Shown here: positions 56,809 to 64,000 of the stretch, piece after piece
Numbering within the stretch: position 1 is the stretch's first letter
How the letters are laid out: every line of letters starts with the position of its first letter
From: Comamonadaceae bacterium G21597-S1
GTDB lineage: Bacteria; Pseudomonadota; Gammaproteobacteria; Burkholderiales; Burkholderiaceae_C
Assembly: GCA_027214345.1 (NCBI GenBank)
Contig: JAPWHR010000014.1
Location: 1-64,000, forward strand
Direction of reading: 5' to 3'
DNA length: 64,000 nt
Notes under the pieces: model-generated
What the model saw: only the letters and a program-made list of their open reading frames with translations
Told to the model about the DNA's origin: nothing
Database searches by the model: none
Made by a program: the position numbers and the translations under genes

Positions 56809-57170
56809 CACCGTGCTCCCGCGTCGTTGCGCGTCGCCAGGAACTGCTCCAGCGTTTCGCCGCGCATGCCCGCACCCATCGCGTACAGCCCATTGCCCGT
56901 CACCACGCCGAGCTTGAGCAAGTAGTAGATATTGCCGCCAGCGAGCAGCAGGCCGGAGAAGTCGCGTGCACGCACCAGGCTGCGCTCCGCGTCCGTCAGC
57001 GCGAATCGCGACAGAAAGGCATCTTCGTCGCGCCGGAACGCGTCACGCTCCTCGGCCTGGGACAAGGCGTTGCACATCGTATTGATGCGCAAGCCGCGCC
57101 AGGACAGCGCCAGGTCGAACACGTCCGCGTCATCGATGCGTGCGCCCGGTTCCAGTTGCAATTCGTTCAT
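56808..57170 (-). CDS. ligA: protocatechuate 4,5-dioxygenase alpha subunit
   Basis: 120 residues, all helical, with RINTMCNALSQAEERDAFRRD and LLLAGGNIYYLLKLGVVTG, typical of LigA small subunits that cap the LigB active site. It is first gene of the aromatic operon and diverges from the MarR regulator. AAGGGG precedes the ATG. Confidence 0.93.
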   Translation of the reverse strand: MNELQLEPGARIDDADVFDLALSWRGLRINTMCNALSQAEERDAFRRDEDAFLSRFALTDAERSLVRARDFSGLLLAGGNIYYLLKLGVVTGNGLYAMGAGMRGETLEQFLATRNDAGAR

Positions 57171-57217
57171 GGAGACCCCTTTGATACAAGCAAGGCGCCG
57201 AGTCTATGAAGCGAACC

Positions 57218-57240
57218 GGTAGTTCTTTTAATCAACTACC
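57218..57240. promoter_or_regulatory. probable MarR operator between ligA and the regulator gene
   Basis: Perfect 7-bp arms GGTAGTT/AACTACC separated by 9 bp of A+T-rich sequence, midway in the 103-bp divergent gap. Size and position fit a MarR-dimer site controlling both directions. Confidence 0.75.
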
Positions 57241-57273
57241 CTGGTCGTTGATCTGGCGCACAATGCCCCTGTC

Positions 57274-57816
57274 ATGACGTTCACCGCTCCCTCGCGTGTC
57301 GAGGACCTGCTCAACTTCCGGCTCAATCGGCTGCTCGCGAGCAGTGGTGCGATGGTCACGCGGCTGTGCGAAGGCCGTTACGGCATTACGCGCCGCGAAT
57401 GGCGCATGATCTGCATACTGGCCGCCCAAGGTCCGTTGTCGCCGTCCGAACTGGCCGAACACGCGCACCTGGAGCGGGCCCGCGTGTCGCGTCATGTCAC
57501 CGACCTGGTTTCGAAGAACCTGATCGAACGACTGGCCGTGGATACCGACAAGCGGCGTGCGCGGCTGCAGTTGAACCAGCGCGGGCGCGATGTGTTCGAC
57601 GAGTTGTTTCCGCTGTCGGTGGCCTTCAACAATCAGGTGCTCGCCGCGTTGACACCGGCACAGGTGGCCGAACTCGACAAGACGCTGGACCTGCTGATGG
57701 AGGCGGCCGACGCCATCAGCCGTTCGCACCCGATCCCCGACAAGGCGGACCGCCGCCATGGTGGCAGCCGGCGTCAGGCCAGAGCGACACCCCCGCCGCC
57801 GCCGGCCTGGTGGTGA
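57274..57816 (+). CDS. MarR-family transcriptional regulator
   Basis: 180 residues. The winged helix-turn-helix reads LSPSELAEHAHLERARVSRHV and the wing DTDKRRARLQLNQRG. A basic, Pro-rich tail (last ~30 residues) is atypical. Divergent from ligA with a palindrome between, it is the likely ligand-responsive repressor of the protocatechuate operon, perhaps sensing 4-hydroxybenzoate or protocatechuate. No clear ribosome site is seen before the ATG, so it could be a weakly translated or leaderless gene. Confidence 0.88.
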   Translation: MTFTAPSRVEDLLNFRLNRLLASSGAMVTRLCEGRYGITRREWRMICILAAQGPLSPSELAEHAHLERARVSRHVTDLVSKNLIERLAVDTDKRRARLQLNQRGRDVFDELFPLSVAFNNQVLAALTPAQVAELDKTLDLLMEAADAISRSHPIPDKADRRHGGSRRQARATPPPPPAWW

Positions 57817-57843
57817 CCCTGACCCGGCGCGCGCGGCGCCGTA

Positions 57844-58746
57844 TCAATGCACGGCGGGCGCCGCCGGCGTGCGCGCGACGATGGCCAGCAGGCTGGCACT
57901 GACGATCAGCAGCCCGCCAAGGACGGTGCTCGCATGCAGCTGGGCGCTGCCCGCCCACCACGACGAGACGCTCGCAACCAGAATCTCGGACAACATCAGC
58001 ACCGACAACACATTGGCACGCAGCCGCGTGGCCCCATATTGCAGTGCCAGGTTGCCCACCAGCACCGCGGCGGCAAACAGCGCCAGCACCACCCAGGCCA
58101 TACCCTGCAATTGCAGTGCCGGCGCACCCGGGCCGACCAGCGCCAGAAGCGCCATGCCCAGCGGCGCACAGACCACCGCACCGGAGAACATCGCCAGTGC
58201 GCGGGCATCGTCCGGCAACGCGGCAAAACGGCGCAGCAACACATTGTTCAGGCCGAAACACAGGCCAGCGACCAGCGCCAGCCAGTCAGCGGCCGACGCC
58301 GGGACGGGCATGACCAGCTGCCCGTCTCCGAGCACCAGCACGGCGCCGCCCAAGGCGAGTACGACCCGCGCGACGGCCTGTGGCGTGATGGTCTCGTGCA
58401 GCAACCAGCGCGCCAGCAACACGACCCACATCGGCATCAGGTAGAACAGCAGCACCGTACGCACCACGTCGCCGGTGGCCAGCGCGATGTTGAAGCAGAC
58501 ATTGGTCAAGCCGGAGGCCAGCATCAACCACGCCAGCTGCGGCATCGCGCGGCTGCGCGCCAGCACGCCGGGGCGCGCCGCCAGCACGGCCAGCGTACAG
58601 GCCGTGAACACGCACAGCGTGGTCCACAAGGTGTCGACGCCGTGGGCCTCGAGCCACTTCAGCGGAATCCACGCCAGGCCCCAGACCGTGGCATTGACCA
58701 GGGCCGCGAGCGCGGCAGGAACCAAAGAAGCGGGAGTTGTCGGCAC
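57844..58746 (-). CDS. EamA/DMT-family transporter
   Basis: 300 residues (GTG start), ten predicted membrane helices in two EamA repeats; ATVWGLAWIPLKWLE opens the first and GLCFGLNNVLLRRFA the second. It probably exports a small metabolite. It is convergent with the MarR gene and not clearly part of the aromatic cluster. Confidence 0.85.
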   Translation of the reverse strand: MPTTPASLVPAALAALVNATVWGLAWIPLKWLEAHGVDTLWTTLCVFTACTLAVLAARPGVLARSRAMPQLAWLMLASGLTNVCFNIALATGDVVRTVLLFYLMPMWVVLLARWLLHETITPQAVARVVLALGGAVLVLGDGQLVMPVPASAADWLALVAGLCFGLNNVLLRRFAALPDDARALAMFSGAVVCAPLGMALLALVGPGAPALQLQGMAWVVLALFAAAVLVGNLALQYGATRLRANVLSVLMLSEILVASVSSWWAGSAQLHASTVLGGLLIVSASLLAIVARTPAAPAVH

Positions 58747-58819
58747 GCGGCATTATGCGGGCCGCGCGCCGGACGAACCGGACGGCGCCGTCAGCGTCAG
58801 CTGCCCGGACGCCCGGCCG

Positions 58820-59083
58820 TCAGGACGCGCCGACGGAGCCGCCCGGCACGCGTTTATCGTGCCGGATGCGGTTTGTCACCATGCGCTCGTGCAAGGAGCG
58901 GATCGTCGCACTGCCCTTGCTCACGCACAGGAACGGGAACAGGCCATGGACGAAACAGGCCAACGCGCCGACCAGCATGCGCCAGGCAAAGGACCAGGAC
59001 GCGGCCATGTGCTGGCCATAACTCTCGTGGACGGATGCGGGATGCTCGGTGAACCAGGTGCGGGGCGATTTCATGTGGATCAT
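58820..59083 (-). CDS. DUF6356 small membrane protein
   Basis: 87 residues. HPASVHESYGQHM is followed by a single hydrophobic helix (WRMLVGALACFVHGLFPFL) and a basic tail with SLHERMVTNR, the pattern of DUF6356 proteins. The role is unknown. Two ATGs 9 bp apart are possible. It diverges from the Lrp/AsnC gene across a putative Lrp site. Confidence 0.75.
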   Translation of the reverse strand: MIHMKSPRTWFTEHPASVHESYGQHMAASWSFAWRMLVGALACFVHGLFPFLCVSKGSATIRSLHERMVTNRIRHDKRVPGGSVGAS

Positions 59084-59120
59084 TGTCCGTCGCGCTTCGC
59101 GCAATATGCATGCAAATCAG

Positions 59121-59153
59121 GCATTACTTTCGCATACTATTGCAAGTAAATGC
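59121..59153. promoter_or_regulatory. candidate Lrp/AsnC binding dyad
   Basis: Arms GCATTACTT and AAGTAAATGC (one-base slip) flank an A+T-rich centre containing ATTGCAA. It lies 33 bp before the Lrp-type gene and 38 bp before DUF6356, in a short AT-rich island with several TTGCA/TGCAA words. Autoregulation is typical of the family. Confidence 0.45.
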
Positions 59154-59185
59154 TCTCACATTCTGCAATGGCGCAAAATACTTGC

Positions 59186-59647
59186 ATGGACACCAAAGAC
59201 CGAACCATCCTCGCACTGCTCCAGAACGACGCCGACATGCCGCTGGCCGACATCGCGGCACGGGTCCACCTGTCGCCCACGCCGTGCTGGCGCCGGATCC
59301 AGAAGCTGCGCGATGCGGGCGTGATCCGCAAGCAGGTCGCGTTGTGCGACGCGCAGCAGCTCAACGTTGGCGTCACCGTGTTCGTGTCGGTACGCACCCG
59401 CGAGCACACACAGGCCTGGCTCGATCGGTTCTCCGAGGGCGTCAAGGACATTCCGGAGGTGGTCGAGCTCTACCGCATGAGCGGCGAGGTCGACTACCTG
59501 CTGCGCGTAGTGGTGCCCGACATCGCCGCCTACGACGGCGTGTACAAGCGGCTGATCAGGATCGCCGACCTGCACGACGTGAGTTCGTCGTTTGCGATGG
59601 AGCAGCTCAAATACACGACGGCCTTGCCGCTGGACTACGTGCGCTGA
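59186..59647 (+). CDS. Lrp/AsnC-family transcriptional regulator
   Basis: 153 residues. The N-terminal helix-turn-helix (MDTKDRTILALLQ, DIAARVHLSPTPCWRRIQKL) and C-terminal RAM ligand-binding domain (SGEVDYLLRVVVPDIAAYD) are complete. It probably senses an amino acid. The ATG at the family start was preferred to two upstream in-frame ATGs (18 and 36 bp earlier). Confidence 0.9.
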   Translation: MDTKDRTILALLQNDADMPLADIAARVHLSPTPCWRRIQKLRDAGVIRKQVALCDAQQLNVGVTVFVSVRTREHTQAWLDRFSEGVKDIPEVVELYRMSGEVDYLLRVVVPDIAAYDGVYKRLIRIADLHDVSSSFAMEQLKYTTALPLDYVR

Positions 59648-59744
59648 CGGGCACCGGGTCGGGCCGAAACCCTGGGCCACCCCGGCCAGCGCCGCGTCGA
59701 TGCCGGTCGATACGAGGCGGGGCGTGCGCGCACAATCCGCCATC

Positions 59745-60338
59745 ATGCTCACACCCCGCCAACAAGCCGTGCTCGCGCAGGCGTTTTCCCTGTCCCTGCA
59801 GCACGGTGTGCCGGTCGACGCCGCCCGCCTGTTCACGACACGCACGCTGCGGCGCGGCGAGTACGTGGTGCGCCAGGGCGACATCTGGGACACCGCCACC
59901 GTCGTTCACAGCGGGCTGCTGCGCATGGTTTTCACGCGCCGCGACGGCCGGGAGTTCAACAAGAGCTTTCATCGCGAAGCCATGCTGGTGTGCCCGATCA
60001 CCGACGCGATGGCACAACAGCCGTCGCTGTTCTCCATCATCGCCGTCGAACCCTGCATCTTGCTGCAGGCGCCGGCTGCACGGCTGCGTGCGGCACTGGC
60101 CGCCTGCAATGCCTGGGAGCCGCTGCGCAGCACGCTGCTCGAGCGGCTGCTCACGCGCAAACTTGAACGCGAATACAACCTGCTGGCCATGGACGGGCGC
60201 AGCCGCTATGCCCACTTCCGGCGCACCGAGCCCGAGCTCGCGGCGCGTGTTCCGCTGGCACAGCTGGCGACCTACCTGGGCATCACCGATGTGTCCCTGT
60301 CGCGCATCCGGCGCGACGACAAGAAACCCCGGGATTGA
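59745..60338 (+). CDS. Crp/Fnr-superfamily regulator
   Basis: 197 residues. The cyclic-nucleotide-binding-like beta-roll (RRGEYVVRQGDIWDTATVVHSGLLRMVF) is followed by a C-terminal helix-turn-helix ending VPLAQLATYLGITDVSLSRIRR. There are no N-terminal Fnr-type cysteines and no clear cAMP-binding Arg-Ser pair. The form resembles small Crp-like regulators whose C-terminus is short. Target and ligand unknown; the next gene downstream is a DUF1772 membrane protein. Confidence 0.83.
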   Translation: MLTPRQQAVLAQAFSLSLQHGVPVDAARLFTTRTLRRGEYVVRQGDIWDTATVVHSGLLRMVFTRRDGREFNKSFHREAMLVCPITDAMAQQPSLFSIIAVEPCILLQAPAARLRAALAACNAWEPLRSTLLERLLTRKLEREYNLLAMDGRSRYAHFRRTEPELAARVPLAQLATYLGITDVSLSRIRRDDKKPRD

Positions 60339-60519
60339 TGGCCGTCGGTGCCACCCGCACGCGACCGGCCCGGCGCCGCGACATGCGTCTGAACATTTGT
60401 TAAGGACACCACGCGCAGCGCCCCCTAGCATGGCATCACCCCTGGCCCGCACCGGCCGGCATCCGCGCCGGCCCCGCAGCCAGACCGCAAAGCCACCCGA
60501 GAGCCCAGGAACCCGACCC

Positions 60520-61080
60520 ATGCATTCGCCTCGCCCGACACCGTCCCTGCTCGACAACCTGTCCATCGCCTTGGCCGCCGCCGTACTCGGCCTGATGGCC
60601 GGCTTTTTCTGGACCTACGGCTTCAACGTCAACCGCGCCATGCTGCAGGTCGACGGCGCGACCTATGCCACGGTGCAGTCGCTGTTCAACCGGCATGTGC
60701 GCCATGCGGCGTTCTTCACACTGTTCTTCGGAGGCGCGGCGTTCCCGCTGCTGGCGCTGGCGGTGAACCGTGCGCACTGGCGCACACCGGCGTTCTGGAT
60801 GCTCGTGTGCGCCACCGTGGTCTATGCCCTGGGCGTGATCGTGTTCACGCGCCAGGTCAACCTGCCGCTGAACGCCTACACCGAGTCCTGGTCGATAGTG
60901 CAACCGCCCGCCGATTGGGCCGCCACCCGCGAACACTGGAACGCGGCCAACATGGTCCGGGTCTGGCTTGCGGGCCTGGCCTTCGCGCTGGCCCTGGCGG
61001 CACTCGTGTTGCGTGCCTCGCCCCCCGGCGCCATCAGCGCAACCAGCCGTCCTGGACCACCAGCGCGTCTCGGCCGATAG
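60520..61080 (+). CDS. DUF1772 (anthrone oxygenase-like) membrane protein
   Basis: 186 residues with four hydrophobic helices. FNRHVRHAAFFTLFFGGAAFPLL and NLPLNAYTESW, and the WNAANMVRVWLAG segment, are typical of DUF1772 proteins related to anthrone oxygenases. The activity of bacterial members is unproved. AGGA precedes the ATG. The 3' end overlaps the convergent racemase gene by 47 bp. Confidence 0.83.
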   Translation: MHSPRPTPSLLDNLSIALAAAVLGLMAGFFWTYGFNVNRAMLQVDGATYATVQSLFNRHVRHAAFFTLFFGGAAFPLLALAVNRAHWRTPAFWMLVCATVVYALGVIVFTRQVNLPLNAYTESWSIVQPPADWAATREHWNAANMVRVWLAGLAFALALAALVLRASPPGAISATSRPGPPARLGR

Positions 61081-61762
61081 CATGCTCCACCGCGCGCCGG
61101 GCCAGCAGGCGCGTGGTGTCGAGCACCGGCAGGGCCGCATTGGCGTTCGAGATGATGAGCGGGATCTCGGTGCAGCCCAGGATGGCGCAGTCGGCGCCGT
61201 CCTGCGCCAGCTCGTCGATGCAGCGCTGGAACAGCCCGGTCGTCGCCGGCTCGAACCGGCCCAGGCACAATTCGTCCAGAATGGCGTGGGTGATCTGTTC
61301 GCGGCGCTCGGGCCCGGGAATGCGCAGGTCCAGGCCATGGCGGCGCAGTGCCGCCGGGTAGACCGGCCCGGTCATGGTCCAACGCGTGCCCAGCAGCGCC
61401 GCCGTCGTCCAGCCACCGTCGCGCATCGCCGCGCACACGCCGTCGGCGATATGCAATCCGGGGATCGGCAAGCTCGGCGCGATCGACTCGAGCACGATAT
61501 GCGCGGTGTTGTCCGGGCAGATGTAGAAGTCGGCCCCGGCGCGTGCGACCTGCTCGACACCGCGGCGCAGCTGCCGCGCCACCGCGTCATGGTCGCCCGA
61601 CTCCCAGCCCGGCATGCTCCAGGCCAGCGGCACCGCGCTGACGACGATCTCGGGATGCATATGCGCGCCCAGCAGTTCCTGGCCGGCACGGCAGGCGGTG
61701 ATGAAACACAAGGCGCCGCCTTCGGCGCTATGCGCCACGATACCGATCGTCTTCATGTCCAT
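61034..61762 (-). CDS. aspartate/glutamate racemase-family protein
   Basis: 242 residues with the pseudo-symmetric two-Cys active site: Cys in YICPDNTAH and Cys in AILGCTEIPLI. This supports a cofactor-independent racemase or isomerase rather than a maleate isomerase with changed residues. GAGAGGG precedes the ATG; a second ATG lies two codons in. The substrate (Asp, Glu or a hydantoin-type compound) is not determined. Confidence 0.87.
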   Translation of the reverse strand: MDMKTIGIVAHSAEGGALCFITACRAGQELLGAHMHPEIVVSAVPLAWSMPGWESGDHDAVARQLRRGVEQVARAGADFYICPDNTAHIVLESIAPSLPIPGLHIADGVCAAMRDGGWTTAALLGTRWTMTGPVYPAALRRHGLDLRIPGPERREQITHAILDELCLGRFEPATTGLFQRCIDELAQDGADCAILGCTEIPLIISNANAALPVLDTTRLLARRAVEHAIGRDALVVQDGWLR

Positions 61763-61992
61763 CTGGCCCTCTCCCCTTTCCCGTTCCCTTGCCCTCGCCA
61801 CGACCCGTCCCGGCGTGGCACTCGGACTATTGTCGCCCTGCGTTCGGGAACACGGCACCGATGCCAGAATCGAAGCTTCATGCCTGCCATCATCCGTCAC
61901 CACCCGCTGCGCCGCGTGCCGCCATCGCAACACCAGCGCTGTTCGGCAGCCGCACTGCCGTTGCCGCGGCGCACGCCGCGCAGGCCATTGCG

Positions 61993-62760
61993 GTGAGTAC
62001 ACCCACTCGCCTGCGCTGGATCCGCTGGCCCGTCGCACTGGCGGGCCTGGTCGCCGTGTTGCTGATGGGACCGTTCGGCGTGATGGCGTTCGGCGAAGTC
62101 GACCTCAGCACGCCCTGGCACCAGAGCCGGCGCGACAGCTCGGGCCAGGCGCCGGACCCGACCGTGGAGCGCGAGGCCGTGGTGCAGGTCTATGGCGCGC
62201 GCACCGTACGCTGGCGCGGCGCATTCGGCATCCATCCATGGATTGCGGTCAAGCGCGCCGGTGCCGACAGCTACACCACCTACCAGAAGATCGGCTGGCG
62301 CGCCTACCGCGGCGGTGACGCCGTCGTCGCCACGACCACCCGCACCCCGGATGCGTACTGGTTCGGCGCCCAGCCCCACCTGCTGGTCGAGCACCGCGGG
62401 GCGCAGGCCCAGGCACTGATCGAACGCATCGAGGCGGCCGTGGCGCAATACCCGTGGGGTCATCAATACCGGCTCTGGCCCGGCCCGAACAGCAACACCT
62501 TCGTGGCCTACGTGGCGCGGCAGGTGCCCGAGCTGGGCCTGGACCTGCCGCCGACCGCGATCGGCAAGGACTACCTGGGCGCCACCACCTTCATCGCCAA
62601 GGCGCCGAGCGGCAGCGGCTGGCAGGTCTCGCTGGCCGGCCTGGCGGGCGTGACGGTGGCGCGCGAGGAAGGTCTGGAGTTCAACCTGCTTGGGCTGGGG
62701 TTCGGCGTCGACGTCAACGACGCGCGGCTGCGGCTGCCGGGGTTTGGCACCTGGCCGTAA
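61993..62760 (+). CDS. DUF3750 protein
   Basis: 255 residues from a GTG that gives a signal anchor (RWPVALAGLVAVLLMGPFGVMAF). The periplasmic part contains RWRGAFGIHPWIAVK, YWFGAQPHLLVEHRG and YRLWPGPNSNTFVAYVAR, conserved in DUF3750, a family of unknown function related to LssY-like/NlpC-type folds. In-frame codons extend upstream to 61789 without a ribosome site, so the start is uncertain. Confidence 0.75.
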   Translation: MSTPTRLRWIRWPVALAGLVAVLLMGPFGVMAFGEVDLSTPWHQSRRDSSGQAPDPTVEREAVVQVYGARTVRWRGAFGIHPWIAVKRAGADSYTTYQKIGWRAYRGGDAVVATTTRTPDAYWFGAQPHLLVEHRGAQAQALIERIEAAVAQYPWGHQYRLWPGPNSNTFVAYVARQVPELGLDLPPTAIGKDYLGATTFIAKAPSGSGWQVSLAGLAGVTVAREEGLEFNLLGLGFGVDVNDARLRLPGFGTWP

Positions 62761-62859
62761 CCGGCACCAGCGACACGACGGGCCAGCGCCTTCGGGCGTG
62801 TCTTTTCGGGCACGCGATCCACGCGGCCTATGATGCAGCCATGTCTCGAGGACCATGCC

Positions 62860-64000
62860 ATGGTGCGCGCGGGTGACTTGAAACGTCGGCTGGCGGCCAT
62901 ACTCGCCGGCGACGCGGTGGCGTATTCGCGTCTGATGGCGCAGGACGAGCACGCCACCGTCGCGGCGCTCGACGTCGCACGCAGCCTGTTCCGGGAACAA
63001 ATCGACGCCAACCACGGACGTGTCATCGACATGGCGGGCGACTCGGTGCTGGCGGTATTCGAGACCGCCACCGGCGCGGTGACGGCCGCACTGGCGATCC
63101 AGCAGGCCATCAACGCAGGGGCGCTGGAGCGCGCGCCCAACGCGCGCATGGTGTTCCGCATCGGGCTGCATCTGGGCGAGGTGATCGAGAAGGCCGACGG
63201 CACGGTGTATGGCGACGGTGTGAACGTGGCCGCACGGCTGCAGACGCTGGCGCCGGCAGGCGGCATCACCGTGTCGGATGTGTTGCACGGCCTGGTGCAT
63301 GGCCGCGTCGACGCCGACTACGTCGACCTCGGAGCGCAGCACCTGAAGAACATCGCACGACCGGTGCAGGTCTATGCGATCACCGTCGAAGGCGTCGTAC
63401 CACTGCCGGAGCCGGTGCAACGCGCCGCCTCGGCCGCTGCGACGACGACGGCGATGGCGCCTTCGCACACGCGTCCGACGCCGGACGCGGACACGGACGC
63501 GGCGACGACTTCGGCCAAGACCGCGCGCGCCGCCACGCTCTTTATCGGCCGGCGCCAGGAACTCGCCGGACTGACGACCGCGCTGGCCACCGCCCGCGGG
63601 GGCAACGGACAGGTGGTGGTGCTGGCCGGCTCGGGCGGCATCGGCAAGACCCGACTGGCGCAACAACTGGCGGCGCAGGCCGAAGCCGACGGCGTGCCGG
63701 TGTTGTGGGGCCGCTGCCTGGAGGAGCCCGGCGCACCGCCCTACTGGCCCTGGCGCCAGCTGATCCGCAGCTACCTGCGCAACAGTGGCGACACCGACCC
63801 GGCACGCACCTTCGGCAGCGCGCTGGTCGACATCGCTGGCATCGTGCCGGAACTGGCCGACCATATCGCCGTGCCCTCGCCGGACACCGACACGCTGGAC
63901 AACGCGCAGTCGCGGTTCCGGCTGTTCGATGCCGTCGTCGGTTTCCTGCGCCGCGCCGCGCAACGTGCCCCGCTGCTGCTGGTGTTCGAAGACCTGCACT
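62860..64000 (+). CDS. class III adenylate/guanylate cyclase fused to an ATPase domain (cut by window end)
   Basis: 380 residues visible, open at the right end. The N-terminal class III cyclase domain (about 10–180) has both metal-binding aspartates, in ILAGDAVAYSRLM and DMAGDSVLAVFE, and VYGDGVNVAARLQ for the dimer interface. An Ala/Thr-rich linker (about 185–225) leads to an AAA/STAND-type ATPase with FIGRRQELAGL and Walker A GSGGIGKTRLA. Such proteins usually go on to TPR repeats. The ATG gives the family start; an ATG 19 bp earlier meets a stop quickly. Confidence 0.87.
   Translation, partial: MVRAGDLKRRLAAILAGDAVAYSRLMAQDEHATVAALDVARSLFREQIDANHGRVIDMAGDSVLAVFETATGAVTAALAIQQAINAGALERAPNARMVFRIGLHLGEVIEKADGTVYGDGVNVAARLQTLAPAGGITVSDVLHGLVHGRVDADYVDLGAQHLKNIARPVQVYAITVEGVVPLPEPVQRAASAAATTTAMAPSHTRPTPDADTDAATTSAKTARAATLFIGRRQELAGLTTALATARGGNGQVVVLAGSGGIGKTRLAQQLAAQAEADGVPVLWGRCLEEPGAPPYWPWRQLIRSYLRNSGDTDPARTFGSALVDIAGIVPELADHIAVPSPDTDTLDNAQSRFRLFDAVVGFLRRAAQRAPLLLVFEDLH

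Noticed and set aside
61897-63999. 700-codon minus-strand frame at the right end
   Set aside because: It is antisense to DUF3750 and the cyclase–ATPase gene, both of which have clear family motifs.

Overview
The window is a 64 kb piece of a high-GC (roughly two-thirds G+C) proteobacterial chromosome. The best fit is a betaproteobacterium of the order Burkholderiales. The reasons are the NorR–Ric–quinol NO reductase arrangement with GGT-N7-ACC NorR sites as in Ralstonia, a Bug/TctC solute receptor, TRAP transport next to protocatechuate 4,5-cleavage genes, and a PEP-CTERM protein. This placement is inference from gene content; no rRNA is present. There are no tRNA genes, CRISPR arrays, insertion sequences or prophage genes that I can see. 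The region is a mosaic of small metabolic and stress modules.

Layout. (1) 0.1–6.9 kb, minus strand: a sulfide/persulfide-type operon (RND adaptor, RND pump, sulfide:quinone reductase, DUF2892 membrane protein, OsmC, CsoR-family repressor) with tandem CsoR-type operators in front. (2) 7.0–9.1 kb: an ECF42-type sigma factor with its DGPF/YCII partner and a DUF1428 protein. (3) 9.1–12.7 kb: DUF3014 protein, SDR, methyltransferase, tandem rhodanese. (4) 13.0–17.7 kb: NO detoxification. norR is divergent from ric and norB, with three perfect NorR boxes and a sigma-54 promoter between them. (5) 17.8–21.2 kb: saccharopine-dehydrogenase-like reductase, PuuB-like amine oxidase, EamA exporter. (6) 21.3–28.4 kb: a catabolic module of unknown substrate (FadR-type regulator with two matching operators, Fe3+-type ABC importer, muconate-lactonizing-like enolase, NicX/M29-like enzyme). 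(7) 28.5–32.7 kb: MFS carrier, a probable halohydrin dehalogenase, AraC regulator, carboxymuconolactone-decarboxylase-like protein, thioredoxin-fold protein. (8) 32.7–46.7 kb: housekeeping and transport genes (SbtA-like, metallophosphoesterase, purU, PEP-CTERM protein, SulP, a PhnD-like receptor coupled to a GSDEF–EAL protein, MFS, folE2, di-heme cytochrome) plus two broken genes. (9) 46.7–48.5 kb: LysR and class II aldolase. (10) 48.6–57.8 kb: a protocatechuate 4,5-cleavage cluster (ligA, ligB, pobA, Bug receptor, Rieske oxygenase, its reductase, TRAP transporter) divergent from a MarR regulator. (11) 57.8–64 kb: EamA exporter, DUF6356, Lrp/AsnC, Crp-like, DUF1772, Asp/Glu racemase family, DUF3750, and a class III cyclase–ATPase fusion cut by the window end.

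The modules most worth following are the predicted halohydrin dehalogenase hidden among SDRs, the SQR–RND operon with its unusual CsoR-family sensor, the fully readable NorR/sigma-54 control region, and the two-operator GntR module with no assigned substrate.
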